A model generated the notes under the pieces. It was not told where the DNA came from. It saw only the letters and a list, made by a program, of their open reading frames with translations, and made no database searches. This document shows, piece by piece, positions 8,758 to 16,588 of a DNA stretch of 64,000 bases; position 1 is the stretch's first letter, and every line of letters begins with the position of its first letter. The stretch lies in the NCBI GenBank assembly GCA_027563145.1, contig CP071306.1:1612001-1676000 (forward strand), in the 5' to 3' direction. The stretch comes from Halocatena halophila. Lineage in GTDB: Archaea; Halobacteriota; Halobacteria; Halobacteriales; Haloarculaceae. The translations under genes were made by a program, and so were the position numbers.

Positions 8758-9543
8758 ATGACCGTCGCGGATCTGCACGTCCACACCACGAGATCGGACG
8801 GCGAGCTTGCGCCCGAAGCTGTCGCAAAAACGGCACGCGCGGCGGGGCTAACCTGTGTGGCTATCACTGACCACGACTGCGTGGCAAGCTTTCTCGACAA
8901 GCCTGTCGTCGAACGCGAGGGGCTCACTCTGCTATCCGGGATCGAGCTCCGCGTCGAAACTGAAACCCAGCAACTTGATCTCCTCGGCTATGTTGTCCAG
9001 CCGACGGACGCACTGACCACAGAGCTCGAACGGATCCAGGCGGATCGAATCGAACGCGCGCGAGCGATCGTCGAGCGCGTCGAGGCCAAAACCGACGTCA
9101 AGCTCGATTTCGAGGCGAAACCGGGGGTGGGTAGACCACACATCGCGCGGGCGATCGCAGCGAGTCCGATCGAGCTCGATTTCGAGGGCGCATTCAGGGA
9201 GTTGATCGGCAACGACGGACCGTGTTTCATCCCACGGGACGTCCCCTCGTTCGAGCGGGGTCGATCACTCCTCGCCGAATCGTGTGCGTTCGTGAGTCTG
9301 GCGCATCCACTACGATATGCTGATCCTGAAAGCGCACTCGAGTATGCAGCGTCGCTCGATGGCGTCGAGTACCGATACCCGTATACGAATCCGGTGGATC
9401 TGGACCCCCTCGTGCGGGCGATCGAGCGCTACGAGCTGATTCCAACGGGCGGCAGCGACGCACACGATCAAAATCTGGGCGTTGCAGGCCTCAATCAGGC
9501 GGAATTCGAGCGGTTCGCCGAAGCGATCGGGCTCGCCGTGTGA
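8758..9543 (+). CDS. PHP domain phosphoesterase
   Basis: A 261-residue metal-dependent phosphoesterase of the PHP (YciV/TrpH, RNase AM) group. The metal-binding clusters are visible: DLHVHTTRSDGE at residues 4-15, AITDHDC at about 36-42, a central glutamate in SGIELRVE, the histidine in VSLAHPLRY, and the C-terminal GGSDAHDQN. Bacterial relatives are 5'-3' exoribonucleases or 3',5'-nucleotide bisphosphatases. The start at 8758 is immediately before the first metal cluster. It stands upstream of the aminotransferase gene, which has its own promoter. Confidence 0.87.
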   Translation: MTVADLHVHTTRSDGELAPEAVAKTARAAGLTCVAITDHDCVASFLDKPVVEREGLTLLSGIELRVETETQQLDLLGYVVQPTDALTTELERIQADRIERARAIVERVEAKTDVKLDFEAKPGVGRPHIARAIAASPIELDFEGAFRELIGNDGPCFIPRDVPSFERGRSLLAESCAFVSLAHPLRYADPESALEYAASLDGVEYRYPYTNPVDLDPLVRAIERYELIPTGGSDAHDQNLGVAGLNQAEFERFAEAIGLAV

Positions 9544-9589
9544 ACGACAACCACCAACACATATATCCATTCGGCGTTGGTGTCCAGCT

Positions 9590-10708
9590 ATGGCAGGCTT
9601 TTCATCGCGGGTCGAGGCCGTCTCGATCAGTGGCATTCGCGAGGTGTTCGAGGCTGCAAGCGAGGATGCAATCAATCTGGGACTCGGACAGCCCGACTTT
9701 CCAACGCCCGAACACGTCAGAGCGGCTGCAATCGACGCCATCGAGGACGGGGCGGTCGATGGCTACACCTCCAATAAGGGAACGAAAGCGCTGCGCGAGG
9801 CAATCGCCACAAAGCACGAGCGTGACAACGGATTCACGGTTGATCCGTCGAACATTATCGCCACGTCCGGTGGGAGCGAGGCGCTCCATCTGGCGATCGA
9901 AGCCCACGTTGATCCGGGCGAGGAGGTTCTCATCCCCGATCCAGGGTTCGTCTCGTATGAGGCACTCACGCGACTCGCCGACGGCACACCCCGACCGGTC
10001 GAGCTCCGCGATGATCTGACGATGGACCCAGCCGCAGTCGAGGCGGCAATCACTGAGGACACCGCCGCGTTCGTCGTCTGTAGTCCGGCAAATCCAACGG
10101 GGGCCGTCCAGTCGAAAGCGGACATGGAGGCGTTTGCCCGCATCGCCGACGAACACGACGTGGTCTGTCTCTCCGATGAGGTGTACGAACGGATCGTTTT
10201 CGACGGTGCCCACTACTCACCCGCACAGTTCGCAGAAACCGACAGCGTCATCGTCATCAACGCCTGTTCGAAGGCCTACTCGATGACCGGCTGGCGACTG
10301 GGCTGGGTGACGGCCAGCCACGATCGAATCGAGCGAATGTTGCGCGTCCATCAGTACGCCCAGGCCTGTGCCAGTGCGCCGGCTCAGTACGCCGCCCAGG
10401 CCGCGCTTTCTGGCCCACAGGACGTGGTCACGGAGATGGTTTCGGCCTTCGAACGGCGTCGTGACGTGCTCCTCGATGGACTCGAAGCGATCGGCCTGGA
10501 GACGCCAACGCCCAGCGGCGCGTTCTACGCCATGCCACGGGTTCCGGATGGATGGACAGATGCCGTCATCGAGCGCGATGTGGTCGTCGTCCCCGGCGAG
10601 ACGTTCGGAGCCAACGGGGCCGGCCACGCGCGGATATCGTACGCGACGGACGTTGAGACGATCAAGGAAGCGCTCGAACGAATGGACCGAGCAACCCAGC
10701 ACGTCTGA
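9590..10708 (+). CDS. Pyridoxal-phosphate aminotransferase, class I/II (aspartate type)
   Basis: A 372-residue fold-type I aminotransferase. It has LGLGQPDFPTP at the N-terminus, the PLP phosphate region TSGGSEALHLA, the NPTG motif (SPANPTGAV), the Asp/Tyr pair LSDEVYERI, and the Schiff-base lysine in NACSKAYSMTGWRLGW. It transfers amino groups between aspartate or an aromatic or alanine-type donor and 2-oxo acids; the exact donor cannot be read. The ATG at 9590 is 34 nt after the AT-rich ACATATATCC at about 9558-9567, and an upstream in-frame extension has no family character. Confidence 0.9.
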   Translation: MAGFSSRVEAVSISGIREVFEAASEDAINLGLGQPDFPTPEHVRAAAIDAIEDGAVDGYTSNKGTKALREAIATKHERDNGFTVDPSNIIATSGGSEALHLAIEAHVDPGEEVLIPDPGFVSYEALTRLADGTPRPVELRDDLTMDPAAVEAAITEDTAAFVVCSPANPTGAVQSKADMEAFARIADEHDVVCLSDEVYERIVFDGAHYSPAQFAETDSVIVINACSKAYSMTGWRLGWVTASHDRIERMLRVHQYAQACASAPAQYAAQAALSGPQDVVTEMVSAFERRRDVLLDGLEAIGLETPTPSGAFYAMPRVPDGWTDAVIERDVVVVPGETFGANGAGHARISYATDVETIKEALERMDRATQHV

Positions 10709-10767
10709 ATCCGACGGATGGGCTGCGATCGATCGATCTTGCCGGTGGCCGAGAGAGGGCTGACGTT

Positions 10768-11124
10768 GTGACCCCGCCAGCAGAGCAGCCGCCGGTCCGA
10801 GCGATCGCCGCTCTCCTTGAAGACGAATACGCACATGCGATTCTCGTTCACACCAGTACAGAACCGATGTCCGCAGGCGAACTGAGCGACGCCTGTGGAG
10901 CGTCGGATTCGACGATCTATCGCCGGCTTGAACGGCTCCAGGAATACGATTTGCTCGCAGAACAGCTCCAGATCGATCGGGAGGGCCACCACTACACCAC
11001 CTATCGGGCACGGCTCGACCGCATCGAAATCGAACTCGAGGATGGTGCCTTCGAGGTCACGATCGACTACCAGCCGGACGACGCCGTCGATCGGTTCACC
11101 GATCTGTTCGAGGGATTGCGATAA
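10768..11124 (+). CDS. Winged helix-turn-helix transcriptional regulator
   Basis: A 118-residue DNA-binding protein with an ArsR-like wing. Helices at about 10-30, AGELSDACGASDSTIYRRL (about 37-55, the recognition helix region) and a beta-hairpin wing (YDLLAEQLQIDREGHHYTTY) are visible. The start is GTG at 10768. The stop is separated by one base from a DUF7521-like membrane gene, and a second such gene follows. This gene order (regulator plus small membrane proteins) is recurrent in haloarchaea, and the regulator may sense a membrane signal through its neighbours. Confidence 0.8.
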   Translation: MTPPAEQPPVRAIAALLEDEYAHAILVHTSTEPMSAGELSDACGASDSTIYRRLERLQEYDLLAEQLQIDREGHHYTTYRARLDRIEIELEDGAFEVTIDYQPDDAVDRFTDLFEGLR

Positions 11125-11125
11125 C

Positions 11126-11455
11126 ATGATTGGACCGCTCCAGACGGCCGTCGGTGGTGATCCTGCTGTCGTCACCCTGACGATCGTCTTGCTGTTTGTC
11201 ACCGCTGTCAGTTCACTCGTAGTCGCCTGGCTGATCGTCAAGGGCTATCGTCAGAACAGGGATTCTGCACGGCTGTTTCTGGCGATTGGACTGGTGTTGC
11301 TCACTGCCGGGCCGATCGTGAGCCAGTTCGTGCTCACGAACGCCACGTCAGTGTCGTCGCTCGGTCGTGCTGCGGTGGCGAACACCAGCAAGCTCTGTGG
11401 ACTGGCCGCGATGGTGTATGCAATCTACGTCGTCCCACGGAGGACCGATCGATGA
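11126..11455 (+). CDS. DUF7521-like small membrane protein 1
   Basis: A 109-residue protein with three hydrophobic helices (about 17-40, 50-70 and 85-103). The motif AWLIVKGYRQNRDSARLFLA after helix 1 is shared in spirit with the next gene (AWLAYRGYRRNESRPMGVLS), so the two are tandem paralogues. It lies 1 bp after the winged-helix regulator and overlaps the next paralogue by 4 bp. The family has no known function; co-transcription suggests a regulator/membrane module. Confidence 0.75.
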   Translation: MIGPLQTAVGGDPAVVTLTIVLLFVTAVSSLVVAWLIVKGYRQNRDSARLFLAIGLVLLTAGPIVSQFVLTNATSVSSLGRAAVANTSKLCGLAAMVYAIYVVPRRTDR

Positions 11456-11736
11456 GTGGACCGACTGAAACCATGCTGATGGCGGCCTACGCCGCAGTCG
11501 TCGGGATCGTCGGCCTGTACGTCGCGTGGCTGGCCTATCGTGGCTATCGACGGAACGAGAGCCGACCGATGGGTGTACTTTCACTCGCCATTGCCCTGTT
11601 GACGGCCGTTCCGGTCGTCGTCCAGTACGGGCTCGACTGGCTGACACCAGCCACCCCGGCGATCATCTTACTGGCGGTCACGCTCGCACATCTCGGTGGC
11701 GTGCTGGCGATACTGTATGCGCTCACGCGCGCCTGA
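11452..11736 (+). CDS. DUF7521-like small membrane protein 2
   Basis: A 94-residue membrane protein with three helices (about 10-28, 40-58 and 68-90) and the conserved segment AWLAYRGYRRNESRPMG. It is the shorter tandem paralogue of the preceding gene, with a 4-bp ATGA overlap. The last 14 bp overlap the end of the convergent sensor-domain gene. Confidence 0.75.
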   Translation: MSGPTETMLMAAYAAVVGIVGLYVAWLAYRGYRRNESRPMGVLSLAIALLTAVPVVVQYGLDWLTPATPAIILLAVTLAHLGGVLAILYALTRA

Positions 11737-12481
11737 ACCGTGCGCGGAGGGGCTCCCAGTAACGCTCAGTCGAAAGGAGCCGCTGGGCCACCCGCATCCA
11801 GAGAGTAGTGAGCACCGAGGCCAGTTCGAGTGCCACCAGGAGAATCACTGCCCCACCGAGTGAGACGGCAACTGCAGCCCACAACGAATCTACCCGAAAC
11901 GAGCCGAGCGTCAGCGTCGTCTGCAATCCAACCAGCAGCGAATCCCATCCGAACAGCAACTCGACAGGCATCGGCGTCCGTGGAATCGGTCCATACGCCA
12001 GGACCGGCGCGTGCTGGTAGTAGAGTGGCGCACCGAGAAAGCTCACACCCGTCGCTATCATCGCCAAAAGCACGCCCACCGACAGCGACGCAAGCCAGAA
12101 CGCACCGAACAGATACACCGCCACCCCCCAGGTTTGACGATCGGTCAGCAGTCGTCGGTATCGTTGCCAGTATGACCCAGAGGAGATCGTCGAAGTTGCT
12201 GGTCGAATATCGACACCGACGACCAACCGGATCGTCAGCCGCTCTATGGCCGCAATCCAGTGAAACAGCGGTGGAATGGCCCCCAGCACGACAATTCCAA
12301 CCAGATACACCAGCAACGAGAACCCCACCGCAATAATGGCCGAGAACAGGGCGGTGTACACCGTGACTAGCACGAATAACACCCCGAGATAACAGAGATT
12401 GCGGTACGACTGCACTCGAAGCGGCGAGCGCACCAGACGGCTGACCCACTGTCGGACGGACGAACGAGGGGGCAACTCCAT
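11723..12481 (-). CDS. Sensor-domain membrane protein
   Basis: A 252-residue polytopic membrane protein. The repeat of two long helices followed by an amphipathic segment (near 35-80 and 120-150, with PLFHWIAAIERLTIRLVVGV) matches the 'putative sensor' domain found as an N-terminal unit of some histidine kinases and as a stand-alone protein in haloarchaea and actinobacteria. No kinase, HTH or other output domain follows, so this copy would have to act through a partner. It is convergent with the DUF7521-like operon and divergent from the halocyanin operon. Confidence 0.7.
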   Translation of the reverse strand: MELPPRSSVRQWVSRLVRSPLRVQSYRNLCYLGVLFVLVTVYTALFSAIIAVGFSLLVYLVGIVVLGAIPPLFHWIAAIERLTIRLVVGVDIRPATSTISSGSYWQRYRRLLTDRQTWGVAVYLFGAFWLASLSVGVLLAMIATGVSFLGAPLYYQHAPVLAYGPIPRTPMPVELLFGWDSLLVGLQTTLTLGSFRVDSLWAAVAVSLGGAVILLVALELASVLTTLWMRVAQRLLSTERYWEPLRARFRRA

Positions 12482-12629
12482 TGACTCAGTTCGTATCGTC
12501 TGGCGGGGCCCGCTTAAGCCGTGTGGATGGGCCTCTTCGACCAGACATAAGTGTTTCGCCGGACTGCAAGGGCGCGAGCTCTGCTTCGTGGGTTATCTTC
12601 GGTCCGGCACTACGAGCAGTCACAGAACG

Positions 12630-13112
12630 ATGACAGAAAACCAAACCACACAGACTGACCACCAGAGAACGCGCCGTGCCGTGCTTGGATCGATCGGCAC
12701 CACACTGCTCGCGAGTACGCTTGCGGGCTGTCTCTCCGGTGATGAGCAATCCGAGGAGCCCGAAAGCATCGACGCATGGCTGTCGGATACCGATTCGTTC
12801 GACGGGGTCACAGACCGGACGGGAGCGTCGTCGGTGGTCGTTGACGTCGGAGTGAGCGGAAACAACGGCTCAAACGGATTCACTCCGGTAGCGATCGCAA
12901 TCAGCCCAGACACCACGATCCAGTGGAACTGGGTCGATGGCTACCACAACGTGGTTGACACGGCCGACGCGTTCGACAGCGGCGAACCAGAATCGGACGC
13001 GACCTTCGAGCACACGTTCACGGAGCCGGGAACCTACACCTACTACTGCAGTCCACACCGCCAGATGGGAATGAAAGGCGCGGTAGTCGTGCGATCGGAG
13101 GGGTCACAGTGA
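12630..13112 (+). CDS. Halocyanin, Tat-exported blue copper lipoprotein
   Basis: A 160-residue cupredoxin. The signal has a twin arginine (TRRAVLGSIG) and a lipobox (STLAGC, Cys34). The copper site is clear: the first ligand His in GYHNVV, then Cys-His-Met in YYCSPHRQMGMKG near the C-terminus. It is therefore a membrane-anchored electron carrier facing outside. The ATG at 12630 was chosen so that the signal starts with a short polar n-region; longer in-frame extensions would destroy the Tat signal. Its stop overlaps the next membrane gene by 4 bp (GTGA), giving a three-gene operon. Confidence 0.92.
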   Translation: MTENQTTQTDHQRTRRAVLGSIGTTLLASTLAGCLSGDEQSEEPESIDAWLSDTDSFDGVTDRTGASSVVVDVGVSGNNGSNGFTPVAIAISPDTTIQWNWVDGYHNVVDTADAFDSGEPESDATFEHTFTEPGTYTYYCSPHRQMGMKGAVVVRSEGSQ

Positions 13113-13660
13113 GTTGGTCATGGCTCGCTCCCCAACGAGTTGGCGCTGCTGGGATCGCCGGAGGATTGCTTGGGCTCGCCAGTCCCGTCGTGTTTGCAAT
13201 CGCTGGCGGCGAGCTGGCTGGGTCCGTTGCGCCGGTGACACACGCACTGCAGTTTGCGTTGCTCGCAGTGGGCGCGTTTGGCGCGTCAGTGACGATGGTC
13301 CAGTCCGACAGCGCTGATACCGCCGTGGCACTACTGGGACTCGGGCTGCTTGGGTATGCCACCAGCACGATGGTGGTGATGCTGGCTCCATCATGGGAGT
13401 TTATGCTCGCCCTCGGTGGCCTTGCTGGGACCGCGTATCTGCTCGTCTGGATCGTCGCCAGTGGGTATGGGGTCTTGCTCTGGAACGAAACCAACGTTTC
13501 ACGGGTGACCGCCGGACTGTTCATCGTCTGTGCGCCAGCACTGTTCGGACTCGGCGTGCTGATTCAGAGTGGCTTTCCGCCACTGGCAATCGAAGCGCCG
13601 CTCTCGATCGCGTTCGTTGCGCTGGGCTATGAGCTCATTACACAGGAGGTGCCCGCATGA
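13109..13660 (+). CDS. Membrane protein of the halocyanin operon
   Basis: A 183-residue protein with about six transmembrane helices (near 13-33, 43-65, 70-90, 95-118, 128-150 and 155-175). It starts at a GTG overlapping the halocyanin stop codon by 4 bp, which argues for translational coupling. The 3' end overlaps the next gene by 4 bp. I do not recognise the family. Context suggests that it works with the halocyanin in a membrane redox or metal-handling function, but no cofactor-binding motif is obvious. Confidence 0.7.
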   Translation: MSWSWLAPQRVGAAGIAGGLLGLASPVVFAIAGGELAGSVAPVTHALQFALLAVGAFGASVTMVQSDSADTAVALLGLGLLGYATSTMVVMLAPSWEFMLALGGLAGTAYLLVWIVASGYGVLLWNETNVSRVTAGLFIVCAPALFGLGVLIQSGFPPLAIEAPLSIAFVALGYELITQEVPA

Positions 13661-14154
13661 ACCGACGCCGGCTCGCGTTCGGCGCGACGTCGGTCGCGCT
13701 CTGGATCGCCATGATTCATCTCGGCGCACTGCTGTTCGAAACCGTCGTCATGTATCCGAATATCTTCCACGACGTTCCGGCATCACTGGAACTGTCGGTG
13801 GAGTTTATGGCGGCTGTTGGGCCACACGACTTTTTCGCACCCGTGGGTGCACTCTCGATTGTGGCCAGCAGCTGTGCCATTGCGGCGAGCTGGCGGTTCA
13901 AAAGGATCCGAAACTGGTTGCTCGTCGGGCTGGTCGTGGCGATCCTGGGAGAATTCGTGCTCTCGGCCACCGTTTTCTGGCCGCGAAACACGATCATGTT
14001 CTCCGAAGGACTTGCAGTCCACTCCGCCGAGACGCTCAAAACGACGGCAAAAACGTTCCAGCGACTCCACTGGCTCAGAGTCGGTGCAACGGTCGTGAAC
14101 GCGGCTGCCGTCTTTCGGGCGACGGTGACACTCGCCCAGAAACGTCCCTCGTGA
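13657..14154 (+). CDS. DUF1772-like membrane protein
   Basis: A 165-residue protein with four hydrophobic helices (about 8-30, 58-82, 88-108 and 138-155). The pattern of an N-terminal helix with HLGALLFETVVMYPN, a polar loop with HDFF and FWPRN, and a late helix resembles the DUF1772/anthrone oxygenase-like family. It is the third gene of the halocyanin operon, with a 4-bp overlap upstream. Enzymatic activity is not established for such archaeal members. Confidence 0.6.
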   Translation: MNRRRLAFGATSVALWIAMIHLGALLFETVVMYPNIFHDVPASLELSVEFMAAVGPHDFFAPVGALSIVASSCAIAASWRFKRIRNWLLVGLVVAILGEFVLSATVFWPRNTIMFSEGLAVHSAETLKTTAKTFQRLHWLRVGATVVNAAAVFRATVTLAQKRPS

Positions 14155-14389
14155 TGAACAATCACGCTAGGTAATCACACCACTGTGAACGGCCCCCATC
14201 CCGATCGACAATTATATCTAAATATAGATAGAAAACTAGCAGTAGAACTATAATTATACTCATTCATCACCACAGACCGGTTGAACATGCTAAATCATGG
14301 GAGTGTAGAGATTACCATGGGTATTGGTATCTCTTCTCTAAACACCTCTAAAATGTGAAGTTTTTAGTACCTGGGTCGTATACGTACGA
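14155..14389 (+). promoter_or_regulatory. AT-rich intergenic region with three short palindromes
   Basis: No gene is seen in these 235 bp. Three inverted repeats are visible: TCACA/TGTGA (14175-14188), TATCTA/TAGATA (14215-14230) and TACC/GGTA (14313-14323). A T-rich box TTTTTAGTA at about 14361-14369 lies 21-29 nt before the ATG at 14390 and is the likely promoter of the small membrane protein. Confidence 0.4.
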
Positions 14390-14686
14390 ATGAGAATGAT
14401 ACCAATAGCCCCCCCAACCCAGTCCGAACGGACGCCCGTCGAGCCGCTTCATTCGAGCCCGCAGTCATTGCTGGTCATGCTTGGATTTATCCTCGGAACG
14501 CCGATCGCCCTGTGGGCCGTCGAACAGCCGGTACTCGCGGCCCAGATCGGGCTCGTCCTCCTCGCTGTCATCCAGCTCGGACGGCTCGCACTCGCCTACG
14601 CCCACTCGCTCGCAGAGGCGGAGACATCGTTCTCCGTACCGGGTACGGGCGTCGCGGTCGAGCTGCGCACCGCCCACCGATCCTGA
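14390..14686 (+). CDS. Small membrane protein of unknown function
   Basis: A 98-residue protein with a polar N-terminus, two adjacent hydrophobic segments (about 29-45 and 50-70) and a short polar tail. It has its own promoter-like box and is 42 bp upstream of the UbiA gene. I do not recognise the family. Confidence 0.55.
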   Translation: MRMIPIAPPTQSERTPVEPLHSSPQSLLVMLGFILGTPIALWAVEQPVLAAQIGLVLLAVIQLGRLALAYAHSLAEAETSFSVPGTGVAVELRTAHRS

Positions 14687-14728
14687 ACTGTCACCTCCCT
14701 TTATCGTAGCGTAGGTCCTCGCTGATCT

Positions 14729-15571
14729 ATGGCACTCGCCCACCGTCGGGGGATCTCCGGCGTGGTTCGTGCGTATCGCTCGCAGATTCATCCGGTGTTC
14801 ATGCTGCCGGCGCTGACAGCGAGTCTGTTCGGTGCGGTACTGGCCGAATCAGTCACCGTATCACTGGCCCTGTTTCATGCAGTCGTGGTTTGTGCCCAGC
14901 TCTACACCGCGCATCTCAAAGACGGCTACGTCGATCGATATCTCCGGCAGGAGGACGATCACAATCCGCTGACGCCGCGTGGCTGTCGGGTGGGCCTCCT
15001 CGGAAGCTCGCTCGTCGTCGCCGTCACGAGTGGGCTGCTCGCCGTGCTCGTCGATCCGTTCGTCATCGTCCTTCTGTTGCCGGGCTGGGTCGTGGCCTAC
15101 TTTCACGCACCGCAGTTCGACACCCATCCGCTGTCTGCTACCGGTGGCTACCCGTTCGGAATCGGGATTTCGCTCTGTGGTGGGTATTATGTCCAGACGA
15201 CGACGCTCGCCACGCCAGTACTCGTGTACGCGCTCGTAATCGGAATCGTCCTGGTCGGGATCAAGCTGATTGACGACTGTACAGACGTCGAGTATGATCG
15301 CTCGATTCAGAAACGAACTGCGGCCGTGGTGCTCGGCATCCGTCAGACACGGCAGCTCGGCACCGCAGTTCTCGCGCTGGGAATGGTCGTGCTCGCAGTC
15401 AGTGGCCACGTTCGAGTCATACCAATAGAGAGTCTCCTGGCCATTGTGGTGTTCACACCGATCGTGCTGGTCGCACGCCACCGATCTGTGGCTGTTGCAA
15501 CGATGCTGTTGATCCGCGGAACCTACCTCTTTTTTGCTGTGTTGCTCGTGACGGCTTGGCAGTTTGGCTAA
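14729..15571 (+). CDS. UbiA-family prenyltransferase
   Basis: A 280-residue membrane enzyme with about eight helices. Both aspartate-rich loops are present: KDGYVDRYLRQEDDH at about residues 65-79, replacing the usual NDxxD, and KLIDDCTDVEYDRS at about 181-194. UbiA enzymes attach a polyprenyl chain to an aromatic or glycerol acceptor, in archaea for menaquinone, phospholipid (DGGGP synthase) or heme-type products; which acceptor is used cannot be decided. It is convergent with, and overlaps by 4 bp, the prenyl diphosphate synthase gene, whose product could supply the prenyl donor. Confidence 0.82.
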   Translation: MALAHRRGISGVVRAYRSQIHPVFMLPALTASLFGAVLAESVTVSLALFHAVVVCAQLYTAHLKDGYVDRYLRQEDDHNPLTPRGCRVGLLGSSLVVAVTSGLLAVLVDPFVIVLLLPGWVVAYFHAPQFDTHPLSATGGYPFGIGISLCGGYYVQTTTLATPVLVYALVIGIVLVGIKLIDDCTDVEYDRSIQKRTAAVVLGIRQTRQLGTAVLALGMVVLAVSGHVRVIPIESLLAIVVFTPIVLVARHRSVAVATMLLIRGTYLFFAVLLVTAWQFG

Positions 15572-16428
15572 CGGTTTCGTGAGACGACGAATTCTGCGAG
15601 TTCCTCAAGACAGCCGATCGCCTCCTCGCTCTGGCCGTGGGGATTCGTCTCGATTGTGGCCGTTTCGAGTGCATCGAGTGCGCCATCAGCTTTTTCCCGG
15701 GCTCGCTGGTTGGCCTCTTCTGGCGTGAGATCTGCCACCTGGACCAGCGATGGCCGCTCCATCTGGGCATCCTGTCCAGCAGGTTTGCCAAGCGCCTCGG
15801 TCTGTCCGGTGGCATCAAGCACGTCATCCCGGATCTGAAAGGCAATCCCCACGCGCTCTGCATATTGGCCGAACGACTCGACCGTGTACGGATCCGCGGC
15901 GGCCCCAATCGCGCCGAGTTCTGCTGCCGCCCGAAACAGCGCGCCGGTTTTGCGCCGCGCAAGGACCATATACTCCGCTTCTGATTCGGGTTGGCTGACG
16001 AGCTCTGAGGCCTCGCCCTCGCCGAGTTCAACCATCGCCTCTGCAACCACCTGCATAGCGGTATCGTCTCCAGAAAACAGTCCGAACGCCTCGCCAAGCA
16101 GCCCATCGCTAGCAATGATCGCCGGGCCAAAGCCAAACGCCGACCAGGCGCTGGCCACGCCACGGCGAAGCTCTGCGTCGTCGATGATGTCATCGACCAC
16201 CAGCGACGCGTTATGAACCAGTTCAATACCGACCGCAAAATCGAGTGCCGACTCGACGGTTCCACCGGCTGCTTCGCACGCGAGAACGGTGATGGTTGGC
16301 CGAACCCGTTTTCCACCAGCCAGCGAGATGTGGCGCAGCTCCGAGCCGAGCGACTCCGGAGCAACGTCGTCGAGGACCGATTCCATCCGTCGCTCGACGC
16401 GGTCCCGCCGAGTCTGCAGATACTCCAT
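15568..16428 (-). CDS. idsA: Polyprenyl (geranylgeranyl/farnesyl) diphosphate synthase
   Basis: A 286-residue all-helical trans-prenyltransferase. The first aspartate-rich motif is VVDDIIDDAELRR (about residues 80-92) and the second is IRDDVLDATGQ; the KRVRP substrate motif is in GGKRVRPTI near residue 40. It makes the C20 (and possibly C15) isoprenoid diphosphate used for archaeal membrane lipids together with GGGP synthase, encoded in this window at 37315. The start at 16428 (MEYLQTRRDRVERRM) matches the usual N-terminus. Chain length is not certain from sequence. Confidence 0.9.
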   Translation of the reverse strand: MEYLQTRRDRVERRMESVLDDVAPESLGSELRHISLAGGKRVRPTITVLACEAAGGTVESALDFAVGIELVHNASLVVDDIIDDAELRRGVASAWSAFGFGPAIIASDGLLGEAFGLFSGDDTAMQVVAEAMVELGEGEASELVSQPESEAEYMVLARRKTGALFRAAAELGAIGAAADPYTVESFGQYAERVGIAFQIRDDVLDATGQTEALGKPAGQDAQMERPSLVQVADLTPEEANQRAREKADGALDALETATIETNPHGQSEEAIGCLEELAEFVVSRNR

Positions 16429-16530
16429 CGTTTTATATCATTCGTGTGGGGAGGTTTGTAGGTGACGAAAGTAACACTCGCCACCGGCTAGAACGGGCTC
16501 AATGAATCGGTATGCGTGACTGTGCGGTTC

Positions 16531-16548
16531 TCACTCACGTTCGAGTGA
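16531..16548. promoter_or_regulatory. Palindrome TCACTC-N6-GAGTGA upstream of glucokinase (TrmB-like)
   Basis: Perfect 6-bp arms (16531-16536 and 16543-16548) separated by six bases, 40 bp before the glucokinase ATG and just upstream of the AT-rich CTATGCAATTAAG, the likely TATA box. The core ACTC-N6-GAGT is identical in spacing to the palindrome before the gluconate dehydratase gene. It matches the form of the TACT-N7/8-GAGTA site described for TrmB in Halobacterium, except for the outermost bases. Confidence 0.55.
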
Positions 16549-16588
16549 ATCTATGCAATTAAGTAACGTCGGACCGGTTCTGTAACCG

